A stretch of 64,000 nucleotides of DNA from Isochrysis galbana (GCA_018136815.1 CM030942.1:3263396-3327395), one strand, 5' to 3'; numbered from the stretch's first letter, positions 28,485 through 38,590 are shown. A program made the numbers and translations. The notes: generated by a model from the letters alone, not told the origin.

Positions 28485-30175
28485 CTAGCTGTCGTCGTCA
28501 TCACTACTGCTCCAGTACGCACGGAAGCTCCTGCGATTGCTTGCGTCCAGGGCTCCTCTCAAGGCGGCAATTCGCGTGAGGGCATCGGCGCATGCCATCG
28601 CGTGCTCTCTAATCAGTGTTCGAGCGGCCACACGCCAATACGCTGGCCCATAGTCGAGAAGCACCTCGCCCCCCCGTGGGATCGCCCGTGACGCAAAGAG
28701 CACTAACATGGGCAACCCAGCACGGGGGTCGAAAACGAAATCCACATAGGCGTTTGGCTTGCGACGTGGCAATGGCAACGGGGCCCATGCGTCATTGACA
28801 AACCTAGCGAGACCGCCGGATGCAAGGGCCGAGATACGAAGGCATGGACCATTGTAGCCGCGTGAGGCGAGCTCGGAGGCATCAAGTTCGTAGAGGTAGC
28901 TGTTGGATTCAGCTTCCTGCAGGCAAAGGCGGCGATGGGACAGGTGCTGGAACCATGGAAATGCCCCTCGCTTTTATGAGGCCGAACAGGTTCGGTGAGG
29001 AGGCATATGGAAGCTCTATCAGGGCGCAAGAGGCAACCAATTATTGAACCCAATGGTAGACCTGAGCCCAACTGCGGGTAGTGAAGATTGGTTGAACTCG
29101 TCTGTACCAGGGCAAAGCATAAGAAAGGGCTACGGAAGAAAGGCCCCGCCTTGCCAGAGCCTGGCTTGATCAGTGGTCGATATTGCAGCCAAGAAAATGC
29201 CTCGCAGAGCGCTTAAGGGCCCGACGTGAGGCTCAGACAATGACTGCTTGTGCATGGACAACAAGGGCAAAGAAGGGGTTCCGCCAGGTCTGCCCATGCT
29301 TTGCCGCATCTTACCTCGTCCTCCTCGCTTAGAAGTTCCCCAGCATACTGTGCAATAGGTTCTCCTGGACTTACTCGCTGAGTGACTAGAGCTGTGAGAG
29401 GTGATCCGCCTGGTGGGGTGAAGAGTTTGACAGGAGAGGATGTGTGCACATCTTTCGCCACTGCGAGCTTTCCGCCACGGCCGGAGGCAATCGCCCGCAG
29501 CGCATCGGCATCATCGCCTCGCCAGTGCGCCCGGTCGCTATCACTGAGACGGCAGCTGCGGAGAGCCTTAAGAACGTCTTTGCCCGATACTTTTGCAGAG
29601 CGACCGGGTGAGAGCAGTCGTTTTGTACTTAGCGTTTCAACATGATTGACATCCCCGAAGGCCTCCTCGAGAGTCAGGCATTCAAATCGCTGTTTGGGTC
29701 GCGACAGATCTCGAAGTATCGTGGCGTCACCGGATGCATCCAAGCTTGTGTCTTCGGGTGTGTATTCCTGTAGAGCCCGGAGAATGGCCTCCTCCTCAGC
29801 CTCGGGGCCTTCCAGTGCCATGTCTGCAAGACGAGCAGCTGGCTCTGATAAAGCGGCCCTAGCCTCACGGAGGGTTAAACGAATGTCTATATTCGTCTCG
29901 GACGACCCATGCGCCACAGTCGAGACGTCGATGCCCGACACAGCAACAGCCGCCTCGAGCGCTGCTCTCCTGCGCTGGAGCGAGCGCGACATCCTGCTCA
30001 CACGCGCGAGCCTGCGCGCTTGCACGGCCTCCCGTCTATGCCTGCGCGCCTCCCTCTCCCTCAGAGTGGCCAGCGCCTCCATTCTCAGCGCACGCGGCTG
30101 CCGCCTTCCCCGCCGCCGTCCCGCCGCGCCGGGGACGAGCAGAGCCTCGCACCAGCCGATGTGGAGCGTGGTCAT
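28485..30175 (-). CDS. SET-domain protein (predicted lysine methyltransferase), two exons, 430 aa
   Basis: Exon 1 is 30175-29315 and exon 2 is 28916-28485, joined in phase 0 across a 398-bp GT-AG intron. Residues 1-90 are very Arg-rich and helical (possible nuclear targeting). A SET domain occupies roughly residues 250-400: VSPGEPIAQYAGELLSEEDE spans the exon junction, GGLARFVNDAW takes the place of the usual RFxNHSC motif, NAYVDFVFD follows and GGEVLLDYGPAYW is the C-terminal catalytic strand with its Tyr. The Asp in place of His in FVND is a departure from canonical SET enzymes and could alter cofactor binding or substrate. No pre-SET or post-SET cysteines are visible. The acidic SSDDDDS ends the protein. 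Histone or non-histone target unknown. Confidence 0.87.
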
Positions 30176-30529
30176 CCCCCCTCCCCTTCCCCCTCCTCCC
30201 CGTGTTCTCTTCCCTCTCAGTTTTTGAGATTTTGTACTGAGACCCTACGCATACGAACCCCGAGAGAAAATTGGGGTCCAAAAATTGGACCCTGAAAACG
30301 CTAGAAATGCTACCGAGACTCTCTGAAGTATTCTCGTCTTTACTTTATGGGAATGGATTGGGATTGGGATGGGATAGTTCAGCCTCTACAAATTTGGGGC
30401 GCGAGAGAGAGGCCACTAAGGACCACGAGCCCACCACCCGAATGCGCAGGCTCCCCTTCGGTATCTGTAGGGTGAAACTGCAGTTGACGGTTGGCGGTTG
30501 AGTGTTGAGTGGTTGAAAAAAATGGATAA
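30176..30529. promoter_or_regulatory. Upstream region of the SET gene
   Basis: Probable promoter of the minus-strand SET gene. Pyrimidine-rich on the plus strand at 30176-30225, so purine-rich on the sense strand. No discrete site assigned. Confidence 0.3.
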
Positions 30530-30677
30530 TATTAATAACACCGCACACGCGGCTATGGACCCACTACTTTCACGCAGCAAACTTTCTACACCCCAACTCC
30601 CCCGGCCCTTCTTCCCCCCGCCATCAGCATCAGGCGACTCCCCCCGTGCAATACTAGTACTAGGGACTAGGGGGATA

Positions 30678-31419
30678 AAAAAAAACCTTCTAATATTCTT
30701 ACCGCACTCGCGGCGAATGGAACCACTACCCACTACAAGTAGCACGTAGCATACTCTCTACACCCCCACTCCCCCGGCCCTTCTCCCCCCTGCACTACTA
30801 GGGGGGTTGGGGTGGAGGGCTTAGAGCTATGGTCCGGTGGCCCGCGCCCCCCCCCCCGGTGATCTTTCCCCCCTTCCTCCTGTGTCTCCGAGTGGGCGGC
30901 CGACTCTGTCTCGTCTTATCCTGTAAACAGGCGCGAGACTTACCGATTTTCCGGTGGGCGGAGCTCTCGCTCGCGCCCACCCCCTTCTCCGCGCTCTCTT
31001 TCCCCTCTCCTGCGGCACGCGCGATGGCGCGCCTGCGGCAGGCCTCCAGCTGCCCTCTGGCGGCCCCTGGAGGCTCCTGGAGGCCAGCTCTGGGGGCAGA
31101 GGAGGCTGGGGCTGGGCCCTGGCCTCCCCTGCCTCTCCCTCGCTGGCGCTCCCGAGCCTCTGGGGCCCCCACGCTGCACCTGTCTGCCTGTCGACCAGGG
31201 GGGGAGGGGGGGTTGGAGCAATGGGCTAGTCACGAGGGGCCAGGATGGGCGAATGGGGCGATCCTGTGGGGAAGGGAGTGGGTCAGTAGGGCAGTGGCCT
31301 CCTGGCAAGCCATCAGGCGTGCCAGGAGGATGAGTGGTTCCTCCCCCATGGCAGGGGAGGAGTGGAGAGCGGGGGGGGCTCGTGCCCCCCCATGGGGCAA
31401 CCAAGTATAAACTTAGTTG
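30678..31419 (-). mobile_element. Short retroelement, family B, full-length copy (B3)
   Basis: 742 bp flanked by AGGGACTAGGGGGATA at 30662-30677 and 31420-31435. The 5' end is at 31419 on the minus strand and the 3' end is the GCGGTAAGAATATTAGAAGG module followed by a T-run (A-run on the plus strand at 30678). It contains the GTAAGT...TTTACAG block at 30943-30921. Confidence 0.85.
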
Positions 31420-31435
31420 AGGGACTAGGGGGATA

Positions 31436-32358
31436 TTTTTTAAAACAACTGAGCGTTAGTACCACTACTCCCACTAGCCCGGTACTATCACGACACCCCT
31501 CAGCGCACTTGCCCGCACGCCTTGAAGTGATGGCACAGACACATACACATATGCATCCCTTCAAATCTCCCCCCTCGCAAACCCCCGGCTCCCATTATAA
31601 CTCCCCACAAGTTACAATGAGGGAAAACCCATTGAGGCGGACCGGTCGACGCCGGCCGACTCTCCGGGGAAAAACACCGGGGGGGGGGGGGGGGGACCTC
31701 TCGTCGTGAAGCAGAACTGCCCTTACAGCTCGCGCCGCGAGCAGTCCTCGAAGAAATAAATGACTGCGCCCCCCGATACCTGCCACAGGGACGTCTCGAG
31801 CCACTCCCTTCTTCTCGCCCCTCCTGTCGCCAGCCGCCCCCCCTCGCCCGTTTGCTAACGCAAACGGGGCCCGTTTCTTACCGCACTCCATCGGGGGGGG
31901 CGCAAATTCCCCCCTCTCCCTCTCTCCATTCTCCTCCGCCCCTCTCCCTGCGGCGCGTCGCCATGCGGCGCGCCACGGCCTGCTCTCAGAGGGCCTTTGG
32001 GGGCTCCCAGAGGGCCAGCAAGGGCAGCTCAGGGGGCAGTGGAGGCTGGGGCTCAGCCCCTGGCCCCCCCTGCCTCTCCCACGCTTGCCACGCTGGCCAT
32101 TGGAGCCTCCCAGTGGCCTCTGTATGCCTGGCGACCAGGGGAGGGGGGGGAGTCAGCTCGAGGGCAGGCCCATGCTGGGCGTGGGAGTGCGAGTCTCGGC
32201 CCGCGCCCACTAGGGGTCTGGGCCAGAGTGTTGATTGCCCAGCCCCTGCCAAAGGGCAGGGGCTGGGGTTGATTGTACGGGCCCACCCCGGGGGGTGTCC
32301 GCGATGGAGAGAGGGGGGCGCGAGGCCCCCATTGACCCCCACTTATAAAAGTAGGTTG
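31436..32358 (-). mobile_element. Short retroelement, family C, full-length copy (C3)
   Basis: 923 bp on the minus strand from 32358, flanked by AGGGACTAGGGGGATA (31420-31435) and AGGGCCTAGGGGGATA (32359-32374), one mismatch. It carries all four 5' hairpins, the GTAAGAAACGGGC block followed by CCCGTTTGC-GTTA-GCAAACGGG, and the 3' end GGTACTAACGCTCAG with TTGTTTT. It shares its left target repeat with B3. Confidence 0.87.
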
Positions 32359-32410
32359 AGGGCCTAGGGGGATAGGGGTGAAGGGTGAAGGTCAAGTACT
32401 TAGATCTTAA

Positions 32411-33004
32411 ATGAGGACGCGTTCCGTCGAAAGAGGACCATGCAAAAGTCAAAAGTTTTACTTTTAAATAAAAACCTTTTAATATTCTCGCCTCGCGCGC
32501 GGCCGTGGGGTTGACTACTATCTACTATCTATAGCCACGCCCATTTCCCAATTCCCTTCCTCTCCCTCACTTCTCACTTCCCCTTCCCGCCTTGCGGCAA
32601 GGCTAGGGCTCGCGATTAACGATTGATAGGGTGTTTTCAAACCCCCCCTATTAGTACTAGTACCTATTAATAGCCAACCTATTAGGGCGGTCAAACAGCT
32701 ATTTTAACTTCTAAGGGTGAAAATTGACCAAGTCAAGATTGAGGATTCATTACGAGATCTTTGGATATGGTGACCGGATAGGTGTAACTAGCACATATCC
32801 GGCGCCCTTTGGGCCCTAGACCCCCCACGGTAGTAGGAACGGCAAATGGTCGACCCAATGGCTGCCACCCTCGTTCGAGGCGCGCATCAAACGAATGAGC
32901 GTTTGCTGAGCGCGTTCGACGAAGCCTACCTCATCGCATATGCGTGTGCGCAGAGGAAAAGGCCGCACGGCTCGAACACACCTATAATCGGGAGGAGTCT
33001 ATCC
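32411..33004. other. Intergenic with an isolated family B 3' module
   Basis: CTTTTAATATTCTCGCCTCG with GCGCGGCCGTGG at about 32475-32507 is the family B 3' module on its own. The rest shows no gene. A short frame at 32846-33000 (FDEAYLIAYACAQRK) is protein-like but unassigned. Confidence 0.35.
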
Positions 33005-34195
33005 GAAGCACCCACAAACCTGGACGCGGCCCCTCCGGCACAATGGGGGGAAGGCTACAAAACCAACCAACAAAAGACTAGAATACCCGTTAGCGGACGA
33101 ATACACGCTAGACGGTAAGACGCCGCTAGACGGAACTGGAGTAGAACATCTAACCGAGGCCCTCCAGCGGAAGGATCGCAAACGCAGACGCCTCACAGGG
33201 CCGACCAAATGGGAAGAAAAACTCCAAGTACCTAGAAATACATGGGCGCACCTGGCGAAGATATACACCTCGCCCATGGTAACGGCGCGGGAACGGAACT
33301 GGACGAGGAGTTTTCCCCACTAAGCTTGGTCTTAATGCGGTGAAACCGATTTAGAGACAAGCGGGAAACCGGGGCGGAAGGAACTCGCAAGGAAGCCGGC
33401 AGGCCGGCAGGAAGGCAGAGGAAATGTCTTGGCAAGGCGACGGAGGACGGAGGCAGGATATTAACAGTAGGCGGAGGCAGGATTTTTTAACGGTAGACGG
33501 AGTGCGGAATTTAACTGTAGGAAGAAAAGTGTGAAATTTTAACTGTAGAAGAAGAGCGGAGAGGAGAAGGAGCGGGGCTCGAACTGCAGAGCGTCGCGAC
33601 CCAGAGCAAAAGGTTGGTGGAGGCGGTGGGTTGAACCACTATGCCACGCGAGAGTTTACGTAGCCATAGGGCCGATGGGAAGGGCTGAGAACCGCCCTAT
33701 ATACTCTGGGTTTTTTTCTCTTCTTTCTTTCACTCTTCTTCTTCTTTCTTCCTCTGTTTCTTTTTACTGTTTACTGTTTTTCTTTACTGTTATTTCTTTT
33801 TGCCTCTGAGACATCGCGAATGCGACACAAGTTGAAGATCGCACACGTAGTCGAGGGGACTAAGGACCAAGGAAACAAAGGCGATTGAAATACCGACACA
33901 TCATTCAAGGTTGCTGCTAGAGACGACGAAACCTAGACTCAACCCTAAAAAACTAAACGCGGCCAGGAAGACACGCACGACATCTACATCAACATCAGCA
34001 GGCCTGCCCGGACCCCACGCTCTGAACCAGGCCACAGGTAGCGCACCGTGGCCGGACCCCGGAAACCGAAGAAAAAGGAAAGAAGGGGGGCAGGGGAAGA
34101 GGTGGAGGGAGGGAAGTTAAGGGCGGTGTGGATAGAGAAGGGGAGTCCCATAACTAGTAGGTGTGTAGCCCTGAATCTTCAGAAGGTTTTTTTTT
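33005..34195 (+). mobile_element. Second LINE copy, degraded, with an internal insertion
   Basis: 33005-33290 encodes the same region as the LINE at 7195-9433 (PPAQWGEGYK here against PPAKWGEGYK there; PMVTAR in both). About 33293-33890 is unrelated and contains a tRNA-headed SINE. 33980-34195 is the LINE 3' UTR, with GCAGGCCTGCCCGGACCC, GTGTGTAGCCCTGAATCTTC and a T-run at the end. The copy is on the plus strand and broken. Confidence 0.75.
33455..33655 (-). mobile_element. tRNA-derived SINE-like element with tandem 26-bp units
   Basis: On the minus strand from 33655: GCGTGGCATAGTGGTTCAAC has a good Pol III A box (TGGCATAGTGG), and about 55 bases later GCAGTTCGAGCCCCGCTCC has a B box (GTTCGAGCC) at the right distance. 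A pyrimidine-rich linker follows, then four tandem units of the form CTACnGTTAAA with CTCCG (about 33555-33455). A head of tRNA type plus a repetitive tail is the usual SINE design. Anticodon-arm pairing is poor, so this is not a working tRNA gene. Confidence 0.6.
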
Positions 34196-34351
34196 AGGGG
34201 CGATTGGCTTGGCGGCTGGGCACCCGGTACCTCCACGCGAGTCAAGCACTACATCGACCCAACCGTCGGCCCATGTGACGCAGCATACGCCCTCCTCTTC
34301 GGTTGGCTTTTAGACTCGCATTACTCAGCCTCACGACGCGAACAAGGCTGA
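34196..34351 (+). mobile_element. Second fragment of the unassigned repeat ORF
   Basis: The plus-strand frame ending at 34351 reads GDWLGGWAPGTSTRVKHYID and then PTVGPCDAAYALLFGWLL, matching the minus-strand fragment split by B1. The LINE tail abuts its left edge. Possibly the end of a tyrosine-recombinase-like protein; broken. Confidence 0.35.
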
Positions 34352-34390
34352 CATCTTCTCTCTGTTCTTCCGACTTCGTCGTGGGTGGGT

Positions 34391-34612
34391 GGTGGCATCT
34401 ACACCACTTCCAGTCGCACATAGCCTAGCCATACTGCGAATGTGTCGTTTTATAGTAACGAGCGTTCACAGAAGGCGGCGGCAAGGACGACTGATTTTGC
34501 TCTCCCTCCCTCCCATACCCATTCAGCTGAGCGTGTAGGTTAAGGCATTAAGATTCCTTTAAGGCATTTACACCACTTCCAGTCGCACATAGCTATCCTA
34601 GCCACACTGCGA
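34391..34612 (+). repeat. 47-bp direct repeat upstream of the TPR-glycosyltransferase gene
   Basis: ACACCACTTCCAGTCGCACA followed by TAG and CATACTGCGAATG occurs at 34394-34441 and, slightly altered, at 34568-34614. The second copy ends about 95 bp before the ATG at 34708, so it may be a duplicated promoter element. Confidence 0.5.
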
Positions 34613-34707
34613 ATGGGGAAAATGGTTCGGCCGAGTGTGTTGTCCGAATTGCTCGCGCCTCGCTCCTCGAAGACCCCACAGCGCGGTGGCGCGAGCGCTG
34701 CGGCGAG

Positions 34708-37426
34708 ATGGCCAGCAGCCTCTCGATGACGCGCGGCGCGATGGGGGACGAACTGGTGCTCGAGGAGAACACCGGGGAGGAGGAGGAGGAGCTCGTTCTT
34801 GAGCAGAATGGCGGTGACGACGAGCAAGAGGACGACGGACCACTCCTTGAGGAGAATGACGACGGTGACGACTCAGACTGCGGACTGGTGCTTGAGGAGA
34901 ATGATGCCGCACATGCTGCTCACGGCGCCGCTGGTGTGGAGGGGGACGAGGAAGAGCTGGCGCTGGAAGAGAATGAGGAGATCCGACCACAGGATCTCGA
35001 CTTCGTTGCGTCAGCAAAGCGCGCCGAGGAGCTTCGTACTCAGGGCAACATGCACTTCAAGGAAGGCCGCATGGAGGAAGCCAGGACATTGTATACCGCC
35101 GCCATTGCCGCCTCGCCGCAGCAAGACAACGCTGCTCGTGCCACCATCTTGACCAATCGTGCAGCAGCCTCGCTCAAGCTTTCCGACTGGGCAGCATCAA
35201 TCAATGACTGCACCGCTGCCCTCACTCTCACAGCAATCGCCCCTGATTGTCAACGGAAGGCTCTCTTCCGGCGAGCGACAGCGTTCATCAATGTTGGAGA
35301 CACCGCCTCGGCAAAGAAGGATCTAGCTGAGCTACCGTCCAGTGATCCAGCCGTGGCCAGGCTCCGGCGTCAGGCTAGCGAGGTTGAATCCGCAACTGTC
35401 AGAACATCCGGGGGCGTCGTTTCACGCAGTGGGGCCGCTGCAGGAGCTGCGCGCTTGGTGTCATGCATTGCTCCGACGACTCCGGAGCGCCACGTCTTCC
35501 ACGAATGCACTCTCTACCGCTGCTTTACGATGCAAACACACCCAGCCACTGAACTCGTGGTTGTTGATACGGGCGAGTACCCGTCGCCCTTCTTCACAAC
35601 TGAAGGTGGGATTGCGGTCGCAGCACAGCAAGAGGGAACTTTCGGTTGCACACTGATCTCAGATCTGCGCAGAGTATAGTCATCTGCAGCATGCCTACAA
35701 ATGCAGCGATAAGAGCGCGCGATGCACATGAGGGCCTTCCTGTATGATCTCTTCACATCGCCATTCTATCTATTAGGTTCACCGGGCAAAACAGATCCGC
35801 GTGTCAAGTACATCCACCAGGAGAAGCACATGAGCATCGGGGAAAAGCGAAATGTCGCGATAGCGAATGCCACGGGTGAATATATCTGCCATTTCGATGA
35901 CGACGATCTCTACGCACCTCGGTAAGCTGGGGTGTCCTGCGACACCCATAATAGGGGGGTCCTGCGATCCCCACAGTATGTGTAGATTGACGCTCATTTC
36001 AGCCTGTAAAGTGAACCGAACCCGATCCCCTTCTCCCATCTCTAAGGTACATAGAGACGATGCTGACCTCGCTGGAGCAGCAACAGGCCGATTTTGTCAA
36101 GCTGAGTGCGTGGTTTGTGCACGACCTTCAGGTGTGTTCATGTGTGTCTTTGTGACCGGTAACCTGCCTTTTTGTTCATCTTCACAATTGTCAGGCTTGC
36201 GATCCAGCCTCATCCGGCCGTGACCCATCTCCACATGCGATGCTGGTGCCGTCATCGTGAATGGGGCATGATGGATTCCGACCGTCCTTGGCCGTTCAGA
36301 CTGGGGCGACTGGCCACTTTGATGCGGAGGCGGGCATGCCCCACTCGGCCCTCGAGACGCTTACTGAGCAATTCCTTTACACATACGGGTTCTCCTTCCT
36401 ATATCGCCGAGGCCTATTCCCTGCATTCTCGTTCGCTGCAACTTCATGGGGAGAGGATCAGGATATTCTCCGCCGTGTCCGAGAGGCTGGCCGGAAGATT
36501 GCGCTACATCGCGACCGCGTGGGGATCTGCCTCCACAACCAACACGGGGAGAATTGCTCGCGTTCTTTTGCCCAGGTGCCAGCACAGGATTGCATGCAAC
36601 TCTCTTCACATCCATCCAGTGTCTCAAACATCCTCGATCTTATCTTCCCACGCATCCATCGCCTTCGCAGACGTCGATCAGCCTAGCGCAATTGCAGGCC
36701 TCACCTCTATCTCCTCTTCTTCCTGCCCTTCCGGCCATCGGCTCCGCTCTAGCTGGCGCACGTCCCGTTGAACGGGAGACGGGCATCTATGGGGATCGAC
36801 GCGTCGTTTCGGACAACACCGGGGGGCTCTTTTGTTGGGACAAGGTCGTGTCCACGTATTCTGGAAACGCCGATGATACCCTGAAGGTACCAGCATGCAC
36901 CGCAAAGAAGGCTAGCGATGGCTGCCTGAAATCATGGTTGTCCTTGTTCTCCGACTCCAATGTTGGCGCGTGGGGTCCAAAAATCTTTTTTTCTAAGGTG
37001 GGACTCTCGCTTTTTCTTGCGGTGTAGGCGTTCACACAATGGCTGTGGTCGGGCAACGGATTCTCGAAATCTCGCTATGACAAGCTCGGGCTTGAGCGTC
37101 CATCACCTCCTCAAGCGTACCTTGAACAGAGCTCCTCGCAGGCTGACGCTGGAGCCGCCCAGGCAGCGGCCGCCCTACAGGCTGGCGCGGCGCAAGGTCT
37201 CGAATCACTTCGACAGGTGGAGGGTATGCTGGAACCTCATGCTCCAGGGGCGATAACCAATCCGGCCTCGTACCGGCCGGGTGGTATCTCCAATCCTCTA
37301 GCAGGATCATCAGTGGCGGCACCGGTCACAATAGCAAGTGGGAAGATGGAACGGGCGGGTGCTGGCATCATGGGACAGAGAGCACCTTTGTCATTCGGTC
37401 AATCGGCAAGTAAGTTCCAATTGTAA
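34708..37426 (+). CDS. TPR protein fused to a family-2-type glycosyltransferase, six exons, 672 aa
   Basis: Exons 34708-35605, 35777-35921, 36047-36131, 36300-36575, 36671-36886 and 37028-37426 give 2019 nt in one frame with GT-AG introns of 95-171 bp. Residues 15-95 contain five copies of an acidic [LV]xLEEN motif. Residues about 100-215 are three tetratricopeptide repeats (AEELRTQGNMHFKEGRMEEA, RAAASLKLSDWAASINDCTA). From residue 249 a GT-A fold follows: VSCIAPTTPER, the nucleotide-sugar Asp cluster FDDDD at 339-343 after GEKRNVAIANATGEYI, and GED at 427-429. No signal peptide or membrane helix is visible, so action in the cytosol is likely. The donor sugar is unknown. The 3' end is uncertain because a strong donor GTAAGT near 37409 could extend the gene. 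Confidence 0.87.
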
Positions 37427-37706
37427 CTTCCCGTCGTCTTGGGTTGCTTCAAGGGTCGATCAACAGCATGCAATGACACCACGAGGGCTCGGAGGGTTGT
37501 TACTTACATTGCATCCCATGTGTGGGGGAGCAGGGAGTATTGGACGGCTATTGGGTGGCTATGTTCTTGGTTCAACTTATGTGCTGCGTATGGGCCACGT
37601 AGTGTGTGCGAAAAGGACTAGTTCCTCAGCTCAAGGATCATGTCATCTGCGGTGAAAGCGGTGGGGATGCCCTCTCGTTTTCACGACGCGTTGAGCAAGT
37701 CCCAAA
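37427..37706. other. 3' flank of the TPR-glycosyltransferase gene
   Basis: May contain a last exon if the GTAAGT near 37409 is used; otherwise nothing assigned. Confidence 0.3.
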
Positions 37707-38240
37707 CAACTATCGTTGAAACGATAGGGTTATGGAGCGCGCCACGCTCCCCTCCTCTCCCTCCGCCCACCCCGCCGCGTCGGTCGGCAGACCAAATCAT
37801 GGCGGACGCCGCGCAGCCGGAGCCGGCCCGCCCTCCAGCCATGGCCACACCCGACCAGGTACACGCGAGGCATCCCTCGCGACGCGCCCAGAGACCCACA
37901 CCGATCTTTCCCACCCCACCATCACACATGGATGGACACCAACCAGCCCAGACACATTGCCCCAAGACAAGACCACCAGACCGCGCAAGCACGAGGCACA
38001 GACCCGGCCGGTCAAACAGACCAACACCAACAACCAGTGTGCATTGCGTACAAAAACGCACCGAATACACTGAAGACAGCACACCCATACGGCCAGAAAG
38101 CGCAAGGCAATGACGCAAGAGGCCTTGACGGCCCTAGCAAAGCGCAGAGCGCCCCACCAAGCCGGATACACGCCCCTAGGGCCGCCGAGTCGCACGCGGA
38201 AGGAACTAGCCAAGGCCAAGGCGACGGCTCCCTCCAAGGA
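37707..38240 (+). mobile_element. Element starting with a D' hairpin module, possible ORF inside
   Basis: Begins CAACTATCGTT-GA-AACGATAG, then GGAGCG-CGCCA-CGCTCC. At 37799 an ATG opens a Pro/Arg-rich frame (MADAAQPEPARPPAMATPDQ) to 38113, and another at 38110 reads MTQEALTALAKRRAPHQAGY to about 38250. Whether this is a coding retroelement, a host gene fragment or chance is unclear. A LINE 3' end in reverse orientation abuts at about 38241. Confidence 0.35.
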
Positions 38241-38590
38241 TGCCAAAAAATAACATCTAAAGATTCAGGCTACTACTACTACTACTACCGCTAGCTATTA
38301 TTGACCACGCACTCACGGTACCGACTCACGCCATCGACTATACCCCAGAACACTCACTCCCTTTACACTACCCCCTTCATTCCTTTGTCTTTGGTATCGG
38401 GGGGGGGGGGCGTGCACTATATAATAATAAAACATCTGAAGATTCGGGCTACTCACGCTAGCTATACGGGTCCACGCACTCACGGTACTCACTCATGACA
38501 TCGCCTATACCCCAGTACACTCACTCCCTTACTTACACCACCCCCTTCATTCCTTTGTTTTTGGTATCGGGGGGGGGGGGGGGGCGTGCA
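38241..38590 (-). mobile_element. LINE 3' ends in tandem
   Basis: Two copies of the same LINE-type 3' UTR on the minus strand, 38590-38419 and 38418-38241. Each holds ACAAAGGAATGAAGGGGGT and ends GTAGC with GAATCTTCAGATGTTTTATT in one and CTGAATCTTTAGATGTTATT in the other. No coding part is attached. Confidence 0.7.

Larger units (their letters stand above)
30530..32410 (-). mobile_element. Older family B copy (B0) carrying two later insertions
   Basis: 30530-30661 matches the 3' module and adjacent part of family B (CACCGCACACGCGG, CTTTCTACACCCC, CCATCAGGCGACTCCCCC). Its continuation, GGGGGATAGGGGTGAAGGG, is found only at 32368-32390, beyond elements B3 and C3. The sequence after 32400 diverges, so the 5' part of B0 is lost. 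Confidence 0.55.
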
